A stretch of DNA of 64,000 bases. Source: Drosophila persimilis (lineage: Eukaryota > Arthropoda > Insecta > Diptera > Drosophilidae). Positions 1 to 11,200 of the stretch are shown piece by piece. Where the stretch lies: the NCBI RefSeq assembly GCF_003286085.1, contig NW_020825322.1, positions 124,001 through 188,000 on the forward strand. Reading direction: 5' to 3'. Position 1 is the stretch's first letter. Each line of letters starts with the position of its first letter. A program made the position numbers and the translations under genes. The notes below the pieces were generated by a model that saw nothing but the letters and a program-made list of their open reading frames with translations, did not search any database and had not been told where the DNA came from.

Positions 1-11
1 GAGCCAATGTC

Positions 12-532
12 TTACATTCGCTTAATTGGTGCTCGATTAAGGGCAAGCGCCTTGAGCACCTCGTTGAGCTTCTTCATGGGCTCCACCTTCTGCTGCATCT
101 GAGAAGGAAGGAAGTGCGAGGTCCGGAAAGTGTATAGCCTAGTTTAATGGTGGTGCCCAAGGTCTGGAAGAGGCCATCAAACGCATGCCGGCTGTCGTTA
201 GAAGTCAAAGGTCGCACAGGATCCTGTAGGACAGGAAGCAGGTGAAACAACGTTATAAAACTGGAGCATTGTATGTTGCAGAGCTGCACGAGGAACTTGC
301 CGCGCCTTACATCCCAGTTGGCTGGGCCACATGGTCGATCTTCTGGAGCGTCATCTTGGTGCTCAGTGAGCGTCTCCTTTTTGGCGAGCTTCTCTGCCTG
401 GTCCTGGCATTTCGACCGTCACGAGCAGCAGGACGGAGGTCCGCATCGCTTGCACTCTGCAGAAAGTGGGACGAGCTTTAATCGGTTTAATCTTGAAACG
501 CGCGCCGTACGCGGCAAATGCCACATACCCAT
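12..532 (-). pseudogene. Cysteine-containing gene remnant with in-frame stop
   Basis: Reading leftward from an ATG at 532, an open frame encodes a short basic N-terminus and then Cys-rich text (KRCGPPSCCS). A TGA at 419-421 interrupts it. The same frame continues through CQDQAEKLAKKE and APEDRPCGPANWD to a GTAAGG donor at 310. An acceptor (CTACAG) ends at 224, leaving an intron of about 87 bases, and the frame resumes with DPVRPLTSND. A further stretch, MQQKVEPMKKLNEVLKALAL, ending at a TAA at 12-14, is in another frame directly after a TTCTCAG that looks like an acceptor, but I see no GT donor for it within minimum intron length. One stop plus a poor last junction suggest a decayed gene. A sequencing error or an unusual but functional gene is possible. 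I do not recognise the family. Because an intron-like segment is retained, it is not a simple retrocopy. Confidence 0.4.
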
Positions 533-1584
533 GAGTTGCTACTGTAAGTCTCTTTAACGAAGCTAGCCGCAGGAGGTGATTGGATCCGCGGGATTGACTG
601 GAAGGATATATTGTATTATGGTTTTTCTCCTCCGTTGCACAGATAATTGTATTTTTTTATTTTTATTGCCGCGAAAAAATTATACTGTTGGCACTGCCAT
701 CTATCGATTACCTCTCGATAGTAGCATATCGTTGCTATCGAGCTCTTATATCGGTATATAATGGTTTGATTTTTTGTGGAACTACATATTTTGTTTAATA
801 CTTGTTTTAATCAAAATACAATAAAAGCAAGGACTAAGAACTAACCAATTTTGTAGAACATTTATTCATCAATGTCCTTAAATTATGTGGGCAAAACAAA
901 GGGTTTTAGTTAGCCAGAATTTTTCAACAGTATCTCTAAATTGAGCAATGTGCACGACTATCCTATTTCGTTTTTTTTGCTTTGACCTATTTCGCTAAAA
1001 CATTGTTTTACGCAAAATGCAATGAAATCAATTATTTAAAGTAAGTCAGTCAAGTTGAGAATAGTTTAATTAATCGGATATAATTATGTGGACATGGCTA
1101 AATGTTCTATCTCGCCAGTAATATTCAGCGGAATATCAAAATCGAGAATATGGTTTCCAATCCTTGACGGAGAACGATTAACCTATTATAAGCCAAGGGG
1201 GTATTTCAATTTTCCACTGAAAATAATGAAAATTTAATCATTTTAGCGCACTTCAGCTGAAAAATATCGTGGTTTTTTTAAGTTCATAGTAGAGATGGCA
1301 TGAATCCTCAAGAAGAATTTACAATCAGTAATATATTCCGCCATTTACCTCAAGTAGTTGAACTATTTAAATAGAGGGGGCTTTAGTGGGCTAAGACGCT
1401 TCCACGGTTATTCTGTGCTTTCCACTATCGCCCACTATCGAAACATTGAACCATCGATAGCTTAGTAGCGCGATAGTGCCCTAACATCGGTAGTGTCGAT
1501 AGTGCCATCGATAGTTCTCCACCTCTATACACACAAAATCTCACGGATTTAGTTTATTTTTTTTTGTTGATTTTCGCAAGAAAA
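533..1584. other. Intergenic, with CGATA-rich clusters
   Basis: No coding exon is visible. The interval is AT-rich and contains two dense groups of TATCG/CGATA motifs, near 703-760 and 1423-1518, the second just upstream of the RBM18-like start codon. The rest shows nothing I can name. Confidence 0.6.
1423..1518. promoter_or_regulatory. CTATCG/CGATAG motif cluster upstream of RBM18-like gene
   Basis: At least six CTATCG or CGATAG hexamers lie within about 95 bases, on both orientations, ending 66 bases before the start codon at 1585. DREF (TATCGATA) and BEAF-32 (clustered CGATA) are the known Drosophila factors for such motifs, typical of housekeeping promoters and domain boundaries. The motifs are seen; the factor assignment is inference. 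Confidence 0.55.
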
Positions 1585-2478
1585 ATGGCAAATGCTGTAC
1601 GTAAACCTAGAAAAAGTGGCATCCATGTAGTATTTGTCATATAAATATGCATTTACAGGCCTGCACAAGTGGCGGAGGCGGCAGTGCTGGAGCTGGTGAA
1701 GGAGCAACAGCAGCAGCGGCGGGGGCTGGCGAGGAACAGCGACGCATCTGGGTGGGAAATTTGGATTCAAGGATCACCGAGTAAGTTGATTGCAGCCAAA
1801 ACGCTGACCCCCAAACCAAACTAATAGTCACTCTCCCCTTGCCAATTATCGGTTTCAACTTCTCAAACTAATGCAAAAATGCGGTCCCATCGAAAAGTTC
1901 GACATGCTGTTCCACAAGGGCGGCCCCATGGTTGGCCAGTCCCGCGGCTATGCCTTTGTTACATTCGCCGAGGTAGGTTCCCCCGCCATACTCTTAGCAC
2001 GCCTTATCTTACTCACTGAATTTCCTTCCATAGAACGAGGGAGCCACCAATGCCCTGCTGAAGCTGGATGGCACAAGCGTGGGCAGCCGCTCGATAGCCG
2101 TTCGCCTTGCCAAGAACATCAAATACGTGAGCATACACCGAAAGGAGATACTTCATCCTGTCTAATACGTATCGTACTCTCCCTTAACTACAGGATGATC
2201 TTCAAAAGCCCAAACCACGCATTGAGATTCCCGCTCTGGGGACGGGCAAGCGCGAGGAGAAAATCAGCAAATCCGAGGCCATACGCGCAATCGAGGCGAA
2301 ACTGAAACATCTGGAACGCCACACAGACGACAATCTCGAGCTCAACCCCAGGGAGGGGTTTAACGCGAACGTTCCCTTCATCCAGCGCTACCAGTTCAAC
2401 AAGGATCGCGACAATACTCAGCGCTATGGAAAATCCTCGGCCCCCTACCATCGACAACAGCGTCCGAAGCGACGTTGA
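1585..2478 (+). CDS. RBM18-like RNA-binding protein (single RRM)
   Basis: Coding exons are 1585-1596, 1659-1780, 1852-1972, 2034-2126 and 2194-2478, giving about 210 residues. After MANA and a Gly/Ala-rich leader comes one RRM: RNP2-like IWVGNL, then the helix QLLKLMQKCGPIEKFDML, and RNP1-like SRGYAFVTF. A C-terminal tail follows with a charged helix (EAIRAIEAKLKHLERH) and a basic end (RQQRPKRR). The order and the specific text LLKLMQKCG...FHKGGP...GQSRGYAFV match human RBM18 (190 residues), a small RRM protein of poorly known function. Four introns of 55-71 bases have GT donors. Three have clear AG acceptors (1658, 2033, 2193), but the acceptor before exon 3 reads CG at 1850-1851. Using the AG at 1828-1829 instead keeps the frame and inserts eight residues into the RRM. 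The gene converges with mRpS25 150 bases downstream. Confidence 0.85.
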
Positions 2479-2585
2479 ATTGGGGCCACCGGGAGGAAAA
2501 CATAGTGGACATCAAATTTTAGTACTTAGGGCGCTACCTCAGCAGCAGACAGCCTGACAACACACACCATTTACTTTACAATTAA

Positions 2586-2601
2586 TTTATTTAAGAGATA
2601 A
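2586..2601. terminator. Convergent 3' ends: overlapping poly(A) signals
   Basis: On the minus strand an AATAAA (2591 to 2586) lies 39-44 bases past the mRpS25 stop. On the plus strand a GATAAA variant at 2596-2601 lies about 120 bases past the RBM18-like stop. The two 3' UTRs therefore probably overlap in this 151-base gap. Cleavage positions are inferred. Confidence 0.45.
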
Positions 2602-2629
2602 AGACACACCCAGCATCAAACGAAACGAA

Positions 2630-3266
2630 TTACTTTGGAGCAAACTTGAATTTTCCGCGCATCTGTTCGGGCAGTGGCACGGTGCCGGGGCAGGGCATCT
2701 GTCCAGGAATCTCGCAGATGCAGTGCCGGTCGCAGCCGTAGCCGAAATTGGCCGGATTGTCCTTACTCTCTTTCAGACGGGCCTCCGCATCCAGTTGTTC
2801 CCTGAAAGGAAAAGGAAATCAGACTTGCTGGAATCCGCACCGATGGAATGCAGCCGCACACTTACCGCGTCTTGCCTACCACCTGGACCAGATGGGCGAT
2901 GATTTCGTCTTTATTGCGACTATCAATGTCGATGAGCATATCGCGGCCATCATCAAAGTAGCAGCGCACAAACGGCGACGGGGTCATGTTCTTCATGGTG
3001 AGCACCTGCACCTCGGGATTCTTGAACTGTACCTGTGGAATGTTCCAAAACACAAAGTCCCTGAAGTGCAAAAGAGCAACAATTAGATTCAGTTTCTGGG
3101 ACCATTCGTATTAGCCGCAGATAACCCACCTGGCGCCCGCATGATGATCGCCGTACGTGTTGTAGTTGACGCTGAAGATCCGCACCTTGTCCTTGAGCAC
3201 CAATTTCCCTGCATTAAGGTACCTAAGTGTGCGCCGGATCGGCTCGCGTCCCTTCATGAAAGGCAT
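2630..3266 (-). CDS. mRpS25: Mitochondrial small-subunit ribosomal protein mS25
   Basis: Minus-strand exons 3266-3130, 3060-2866 and 2801-2630 join in frame into 167 residues from [14 protein letters not shown] to a C-terminus ending FAPK. The text [14 protein letters not shown]...[18 protein letters not shown]...[11 protein letters not shown] is characteristic of mS25, a thioredoxin-fold L51/S25/CI-B8 family protein of the 28S mitoribosomal subunit, and its length is normal for the family. The C-terminal part has the Cys-rich motif [19 protein letters not shown]. No long presequence is visible; the fly protein is known to start this way. Introns are 69 and 64 bases with GT...AG borders. It is divergent from nmdyn-D6, sharing a 361-base promoter gap with DRE motifs. 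That is typical for nuclear genes of mitochondrial translation. Confidence 0.95.
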
Positions 3267-3394
3267 ACTGGTGTTTTAATTGAAATAAATGTGCGAAAAC
3301 AAAACGTTTTTTTTATTCAGCGGCTGCTTGTGTAATGCACCCAGCTGATGTCTTAGTGTGCCCGTATGTATATCGAAAAATATCGAGTGCGATA

Positions 3395-3402
3395 TATCGA
3401 TA
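3395..3402. promoter_or_regulatory. DRE (TATCGATA) in mRpS25/nmdyn-D6 gap
   Basis: A perfect palindromic TATCGATA lies 129 bases upstream of the mRpS25 start and is flanked by further ATATCGA partial copies at 3369-3388. DREF binds this core at Drosophila growth and mitochondrial gene promoters. Confidence 0.65.
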
Positions 3403-3550
3403 TAAGTGTGCCATCAGAATGGACTTAAAAGTAATTGACATTAATTAAAATAACAAAAAGGAAACAAAAATAAACATGACGTGCAATATTTATAACCACA
3501 AAACATTTTCTTAAATTAAAAGAAAATAATTAAAACATTATCAATAGAAA

Positions 3551-3558
3551 TATCGATA
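3551..3558. promoter_or_regulatory. Second DRE (TATCGATA), nmdyn-D6 side
   Basis: A second perfect TATCGATA sits 70 bases before the nmdyn-D6 start codon. With the copy at 3395 it gives each arm of the divergent gene pair its own DRE. Confidence 0.6.
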
Positions 3559-3627
3559 TGAATTCAAACAACAACAAAATTACATCAAAGCCGGCAAATT
3601 TTATAAAATATCAAGAAAGTTAACAAT

Positions 3628-4168
3628 ATGACCGAAATAACGTTGGCCGTGATCAAGCCGCATGTACTGCGCAACACATACGCCCTGCAGCAGATCAAAT
3701 CCCTGATCGAACAGAACTTTCGAGTGCTCGACCAGAAGGAGGTCCACATTACGAAAGACCTATCGGATCGTTTCTATGCGGAGCACCAGGGCAAGTTCTT
3801 CTACCACCGCCTGACCAGCTTCATGAACAGGTGAGTGGGGCAGTGCAGTCCTCCCGCCTGCCATGTGGCATATACCCTGGACTATATCCTCCACCATCCC
3901 TAACTCTGCCAGCGGCCCCTGCTATGCACTCATACTGCAGTCGGAGGGCTCCATTCAGAAGTGGCGTCGCCTGATGGGACCCACCAAAGTGTTCAGGGCC
4001 GTCTATACCGAACCGCAGTGCATACGTGCGCTCTATGGCCTCTCCGACACACGCAATGCCTGCCATGGATCGGACAGCGAGGCCTCGGCCCTGCGGGAGA
4101 TTGGCATCCTGTTTCCGGAGTTCGATGTGCTGGCCACTGCTGACCGCAAGGTCAAAAAGGAGACGTAG
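3628..4168 (+). CDS. nmdyn-D6: Nucleoside diphosphate kinase, NDK6 type
   Basis: Exons 3628-3830 and 3913-4168 encode 152 residues. Nucleoside diphosphate kinases move the gamma-phosphate from NTPs to NDPs through a phosphohistidine. The fold signature starts with TLAVIKPHV (active-site Lys at residue 10) and includes MGPTKV. The catalytic loop TRNACHGSDSEAS contains the phospho-accepting His at residue 119, so the enzyme looks intact. The distinctive FYAEHQGKFFYHRLTSFM and ACHGSDS text fits the NDK6 branch (human NME6, fly nmdyn-D6) rather than the abundant Awd type. The intron is 82 bases (GTGAGT...AG). The start is supported by its position immediately before the conserved first strand. 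A DRE lies 70 bases upstream. The C-terminus RKVKKET is short and basic, without a visible sorting signal. Confidence 0.93.
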
Positions 4169-6146
4169 TAGGGTCGTTACACTAGTCATTTATTAGCCAA
4201 AAGTTTGGCCCAGCCTTTCTGTAATTATAAGACACCATCTGTGAATATTTGGAGAGCCCTTAAGTGCTGGCTTTTGTTGCATTTTCGGTCGGCATTGCTG
4301 CACTGCTGTAGAATGGAACTCCCACGTGTCTGGAACTACCTCTGCTCAGTCGAGAGCCGTACACTGGCTGATGAGCTGTAGGACTGCTGACATTCTAATC
4401 TCAGAATCGAGCTGTAACTGGTCCAAGTAGAGTACCGGACCGGACCCGATCGAGTATTCGTAACCCAGTGCAGTGCCTCCACCCTTGTATTTTGTGTTTT
4501 AAAAACTTTATTTCATTAATTTCTGGTTTTACATAATACAATTCTTTACTCATTTATGTTCTATGTGGTAGGTACATGTATAGATAGAGATTTTCGATTT
4601 GTTTCTGGTTACCGATTTATCTCCGTTGTAAATAGTTTTGTAATTGTAATAAAAATTATAAAATTTATAAACTTAACAAATTATACAAATATCTACTCGT
4701 ATTTGTGTGTGTGTGTCTGTGAGTTTAGCTGTAGTGTCCTTATATAAAGATATAGATATATAGTTGGTATATATATGTTTGTATTGTATATCGGTTCAGA
4801 CAATTGATAGAGAAGCATCGCCAAGAAATGGAAAACAGAAACCGAGAAAAAAAATCAAACATTTTAAATTCATTTTGTGGGTGCGAGCGAGACATCACAC
4901 CCGTGGCATCTGTCTGTCTGTCTTTTTCTAACTCGTGCGCGTAGGCGCAAAAAAAAACTATAAAAAAATCACTGAAAGGTATATAAAAAGAAGGAGATTT
5001 AATCATCTAAACATTTAGTTTTTAGGTCTAAAGACAACAATTTCTCAAAACTACAGACGATGAATAAAAAAAATAAAAATATACTGGATAGATTCGTAAA
5101 CAAATATCCATCAATATTAATAATGTAAGTTTTTTGCTATTTTTTTGTTTTTTGTATTTTTCTCATTGCTTCCCTAGCGATCCCTACGTTTTGTTTTTTA
5201 TCAGTTAGAAATCTTTAATGCCTATTTTGCAGTCCTACAATTCACAATTCGCACACGCGTCTCGTCTCCTTCTTCCAGTATGAAACGTTCCTTTCGTTAT
5301 TTTGGTTTTTTTTATTTATATTTTTTTTTGCATTTTCTGGTTTTCTTCCTATTTGTTTATCCTTAAGTTCCCCACATACATATACACATATATATTGCTA
5401 TTCCAAACAGATCTCTAGATCGTTCAACTTGTATATAACTCGAAAAAAAAACAGCGAAACAATACAGTAGTGGCATGCTTTGCGGCGGCGGCGTCTGCGG
5501 CGTCTGCGGCGAGAGTGTTGCCAGATGTTGTGGATAGTTTTTAGGTGGGTACTGTACTCGTTTTGGTGGCGTCTCTTGTCTTTCATTCGGGGGACTGTAC
5601 TTCAACCGTGCACCTAACCCGGAAGGCATCATCTCTGGGCCGCATTGCAAGGACATTTCCGGATTGTTTAAATTTCCACTCAATCTTAAATCTACAATAT
5701 ATGTATATGTTAAGTAGTTCATACATATACACATATATATGTATATTTATTTGTGTTTTATCGACTATGCAACTTTGCCTAGGCGCGCTACCTTTTGATA
5801 TATAGATATATGTATGGGGAGGGTGTATATTTTATACTTAGTTCTGTATAGTGTATGCATATATAACCTTTGAATGTAACCAGCTCATAGCATAAAAAGA
5901 CTATTCCAAATAGTTTTTGTTTTTTGTTTTTGTTTGTCAACGACAACGTCAATATATATAGTATATATATCAATATAGGTTGCTATTTGCTTTCCCCTGC
6001 TTCGCGAGTGTCTCTCAACCGCATCTGTACTTCAAATAGTATTCTTATTTTCTTATATTCTTCGTATTCTTGCTTGTATAGTTAATAATGTTTGAATGTT
6101 TGCGTGCTTGTCTCTCTGACACGTTTTACCCTTTTTGAGCATTTGT
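4169..6146. other. Convergent 3' flanks of nmdyn-D6 and the SLC7 gene
   Basis: No exon is recognised. The interval is AT-rich with TATA/TG simple runs. A plus-strand AATAAA occurs near 4646 and another near 5060; minus-strand AATAAA copies occur at about 5317 and 5743. Any of these could end the two converging transcripts. A GCGGCGTCTGC-type repeat lies near 5482-5508. Confidence 0.5.
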
Positions 6147-8224
6147 TCACTCGAACATGGCCATCGATGAGGTGGGCACCACCTCCAACAGCAGCTGGAA
6201 GAACAGCGTCACCTTGTCTGTAAAAGGAGACTCATGGGTTTACACGATTTCTATAATATTTGGGGGTCTAGTACTCACTCATGAAGCGCGGTGTCATGCC
6301 CAGCTTGACGAACGGCACATAGAAGATGAGGCCAGCAAATATGAAGAGCAGGGCGTACAGATACTCAATGCGAGGCGTCTCAAAGATGGGGGCCGCCACA
6401 AGGTAGATGGATATGACCAAGACCACAACGGGAATGATGATCGGCACTTTGTATGGCCGTGGATAGTTGGGTTTGGTGTAGCGCATCACGATCAGGGCCA
6501 GCATTGCGCCGCCGTAGAATATCCAGGCGGTGAAGCTGAAGAAATCAATCAGCGAATCAATCGTGCCATGCAGCACCATTGCCGAGGCAATCAGCGACTG
6601 GACGGGGATACGAATACAGAGAAAGAGATACAGAGAGAAAGAGGAGTTTAGAACGAGGATATTGCCACACAATCAGCACCCACACACACACGCACACGCA
6701 CGAACACATACGAACACACGGAACATATGAGGATCGTGGATATAGAGCCGTTCAGAGGTTCCAAAAATCTATGGATGGATTTCTTCATCGATTGATAGAT
6801 ATACGTAAAGTAGGTGAAAGTGTGTGGATCACAGAAGAAATTGATTTATAAAATTAAGAAGTAGAAGATTTTGTATAAAAATTTCGTAGAAGAGGAAGCT
6901 TGGAAGAAGAAATTCCAATTGTGAGAAATATCGGTTTGAAATCGCTTTAAATCGCTTCAAGGAAAATATGGATATGGAAGCTTCTCCTCAAACTTTTAGA
7001 TTTGCATTCAATTTATTGAATCTATGGGTAGATTATAGTTTATATAAAACTTTTCTATGTCTTCTACGGTTCTACGGGTAACATCTAGACTTGGAAATGC
7101 TTTTTGGGGTTTCTACAAAGGGTTAGATAGGGTGGATGGAGTAGAATGGAATGCAAAGGAAGGGGATCCGCACATCAAAATAGACAGAGGAGTGGATAGA
7201 TGGATAAATGGTTCCTCCGTTGGATACTCACGTGGAATATCAGGCCCGGGGCTGGGGTGAGGCGTCGCACATGGACATACGAGAGAATGTCCAGCAAATG
7301 ACCCTCTCGACTGGCGGCAAAGCAGAGACTGAAAGCAAACAGAAAGACGTTAGAGGGTTCTGTTCAGAATCCAAAAGGATCCTCAACTCTTACCGTCCAG
7401 CGGCAAACAGAGTGCCATTAGCACTGCCAAACGTACTGATGGTGACGCTCAGGGGCATCAGCCAGGCCATGGCGCCCAGTATGCGATTGCCAAAGGTGAC
7501 GGCCACTGCCTCCGACTCGATCATCTCCTGGGGCGACATGGCCGCCAGATAGGAGATGTTGATCAGCGCATAGCAGAGCGTCACCAGCGGTATGCCGATG
7601 ATGATTGAGCGCGGCAGATTCTTGCTGGGATTCTGGATCTCCTCGGTGACGTAGTTGAGGTTGTTCCAGCCGTCGTAGGCCCACAAGCCCGTATAGAATG
7701 CCGTGGCAATCGCTCCGACGTTAGGCATCGGTCCATTAAATGCATTCGACAGGTGCTGCGTGTTGCCCTGCATCAGCTTCCAGGCCCCGCCACAGATCAC
7801 GATCACGACGGCCACCAGCTTGGCGGCGGTGAACACATTCTGCACGGCCATGCCCAGGTTAACGCTGTAGCAGTTCACGAACAGTATCATCACTGTGGGT
7901 GTGTGGGCGTTCATAGAGATGGGTTTGGATGGGAAATGTCAGTCAGTCAGGAGAATCTGTGGGAGGTCGTAGAGATCTTACCAATAGCCACCAGTGCGAC
8001 CATCTTCACGACACCCCTGGGCGGATCACATTCTGTCACAAAGGCCTCAACGGCGTACTGTGCAAATGATAAGCATATTATAGCCATTTGAGATGGCTTC
8101 AACACCAATGTCGATACCCATGAGAACAGGAACGCCGGCGCCGGTCCATAGGCATCCATAAAGTATGCCCATTCCGCACCAGACGAGGTGTTCATCGTTC
8201 CAAGTTCAGCGTATGCCAGAGCGC
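6147..8224 (-). CDS. sbm: SLC7 transporter exons 5-9 (membrane core and C-terminus)
   Basis: These five exons carry most of the transport core. Exon 5 (8224-7982) starts with [10 protein letters not shown] and includes [14 protein letters not shown]. Exon 6 (7892-7394) contains [20 protein letters not shown]. Exon 7 (7328-7232) encodes [20 protein letters not shown]. Exon 8 (6597-6279) holds three hydrophobic helices around [14 protein letters not shown] and [15 protein letters not shown]. Exon 9 (6217-6147) ends [11 protein letters not shown]. All donors are GT and acceptors AG. Exon 6 opens with TG ATG, so the junction residue is Val. Confidence 0.92.
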
Positions 8225-11200
8225 CTGTAAATCAATCAAATATCAAGAAATAGACGGTTAGGTTTCTTCAGTTTTTGGTTAATATCCTACGGTGTTTACG
8301 TGTATTTTGTGTAGACATAAGGTATTTTTTAACTAGCTCTACTTGATTCCGAAACGTTATACTTCTTCTTTGGTATTGATTCTGCCTGATTGTAGTTCTA
8401 TCGAAAAAGTTTTAGAAAAAGTTGTATCCAAGTCTTGATCCAAATCTTCTTTCATTTTTGCCTAATATTTATGCCTCTTTTGGATTGGCTTAAAGTCTTA
8501 ATACTCGTAACATAAGAATGCTAGCTCTTAGTTAGTGAAAGGATCTGTTCCAGAGACCGTAGGGTTTCTAATTTGTATACAAAAATTAAAAAAAGGAAAT
8601 ATAAAAGTTATTCCCTTTTTTATTACAAAAATTTAAGGTATTCTTTGTTGTATCCCCATTATCCTCGTGATCTAATATGGGAAGATCGTAAACTTAAAAT
8701 ATGTTTATAAATGTTTCACCTTTTCAATAATATTGGATAATCAGAACTAGACTTGTAGATATTTTACTTCTCTTTCACTAGATACAAAAAAACTATTATA
8801 TTAAATGGCATTTAACGACTCTTGGGACTTCCAGGACTCGCATTATTTCATTCCCTACATGTTCCCAACACTTTTTCTTTCTTTTTCAACACTTTCTTTT
8901 TTCGTTCTGTGGATACCACCACAATGTATTCATGCTCTTAAGCAAAACGAAAAGCCCAAAGAGCGGGAAAATCAGCACATTATAAGCATTGGCCCCATGC
9001 CAGGCGTGCAACAAGTTGTGATAAATGGATGGGATGGCTCTCGGATGTTGTGATTTTGGCCATTTGGCAGTCGGTAAGTGGGTCAAATGCACGTGGCTAG
9101 ACGGCCGATGAGTGTGACGTGTGAGTGCATAGTGTGTGTGTTATAGTGTGTGTCTTATAGTGTGTGTGTGTGTTTGAGTGTGGTGTGTGTTGTGTGACTA
9201 CTTACCCAGAAGCGAGAGTACACCACAGGCAAGCCAGATTACAAAGCTAACTCCAACGGAACCAGTACGAACCAGTAAACCGGAGGGAGACACAAATATT
9301 CCAGACCCTGTACGAAAGAGAAAGACAAAGACAAAGAGAGTTTAATGCAAAAGTTACCGTTGCATACGCTCCCGGCGAACAGCTGTTTTGCACGGGGGCC
9401 CCGCTCTCTGTGCTGGCAATGCAGGGGGAGGGGCAGGGGGAGGAACGGGACAGACGTCATCAATGTGGGAGACCTCTGCCACGCGAGGCAGAGAGAGCGA
9501 GACTTTTGGAGAGTCGTCAAAAGCTCCATCTCCACCTCCACCGCCATCCAGGCGACGGAGAGCTTTATAACGGCAAATACTGGTATTTTGTGGGGTAGGT
9601 ACAACGGTAGTGGTGTGGCATGCCCCATTTGGTATTCGATATGCTGGCGGGGGGCTGGCCCGGCTCTCCCTGTGCGTGCAGCAATTTAGTAACACAATTG
9701 CGTGACACAATTGGCGCCATTGCCTAAGGTCAAAGTGCACTAACAAAGAAGAATGGAGAATAAAGAAAGAGAACTCCATCCCAATACGAGTATTCGTGTC
9801 ATAAAAATGTACTGTATTGCCACATTGCGTCACGCCCCCTCCGTACGTTCGTACGTACAGCAGAAATTCTCGTTAATCCGTAAAGCCCATCCCGCCGCCT
9901 CTCGCTGGTGTGTTGCCTGTTGCCGCTGCCGCTGCCGCTGCCGCTGACTCTCCCTGGCCCACCTATGCGTCGGATTGCGTAGCCGACACCCACACCAGCA
10001 CGCACAACGCGTCAGACAACACATAGAGATCTATGTACATATATAGCATACATGCACAGTACATATATATTCTATATGTACATACATATATCTAAATTTA
10101 TGCGTACGTATTTTTGGCCCATGCGCTTGGAGGCGGCCAAAGCACAAATAAATAAATAACGAATGAACAAAAAATGTGCTTCAATAATTTTCACCGACTC
10201 CCCGAGAAAGATAGAGAGGAAAATGTATTTAAAAAAAAAAGAAGGAAAATAGAAGGCAGCACAAAAATCATTTGACACAATCCAAGGAAAATGGCGTGTT
10301 GGGGCTTAGCACATTCCTGGCCTCATGTTTAATGCATTTGTTTTCACGATGACTGGTCTTTGAGGAGGGACTTACCTATCATAGTTCCGACAATTAAAGC
10401 CACCCCACTGAAGAGGCCCAGCCTGCAAAGGAGAAAATATTGACATTAGAAAGAGAAAATACGGTACCCAAGGGAGTTGCAAGAGTTTCACTGAGTTAGG
10501 ATCACAGTTTAGGGAACTTTAAGTCTCTCTTTTCATCTGGGTTTTGTTGTGAACTAGTGGGACTTCCATCTAGCAAAAATTGAACCTTGTCCAGGCTTAG
10601 GATTATTTATAGAAAACAAATATTGGTTCAAAAAGTTCTTCTTAAAAAAAACTAAAAAGTGGTTTCCACAAAGGTGAGATCTTCAGATTTCTCCATGCGA
10701 AACGCAAGTTTTCACTCGAAAGCTGATAAATACGATCAATATTGTTAGATACCTCGTTAGAGCCGAGTGACTAGAGTAAACCATTCAATTGACAGCCAAG
10801 TGTTAACACCAAGTGGACTTTGGGCATGGGGTTGTGTGGGGCAAGTAAATAATGATCGATTGATGATGATCGCCTACCTTCTCTCGAGGTGAACAGCGTC
10901 GTTCTGCGTTGAGCCATTCCTCTCCAGCGGCTTCCGCATCCTCCCGGTCCCTGATGAGTCGGTCTCTGTCGCTTCGGGCCCTTCTGTCCCAATAGTCCCA
11001 TTGGCGCACATTGTCCCGTTGTTCGCTGCTTTTGTTGGCACATTATGTCCTGTAAGGCACGTGTAGGGATCACCGATAGATAGGAGAAACAGATCAAACA
11101 CATGGATTAGCATTGGGTGTTAGCACGAGAACAAAAAGAAGAAGATATGTACATGGGTATATCTATCATTCGCATCGAATCGTTTCGTATCGTGTCGAAC

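Noticed and set aside
3821..4189. Minus-strand 122-residue frame over nmdyn-D6
   Set aside because: Shadow of the real plus-strand NDK exon, which holds the catalytic His motif and correct splice sites.
9118..9190. GTGTGTG-rich stretch near an SLC7 exon
   Set aside because: Irregular TG-rich low-complexity intron sequence, adding nothing beyond the simple repeats already listed.
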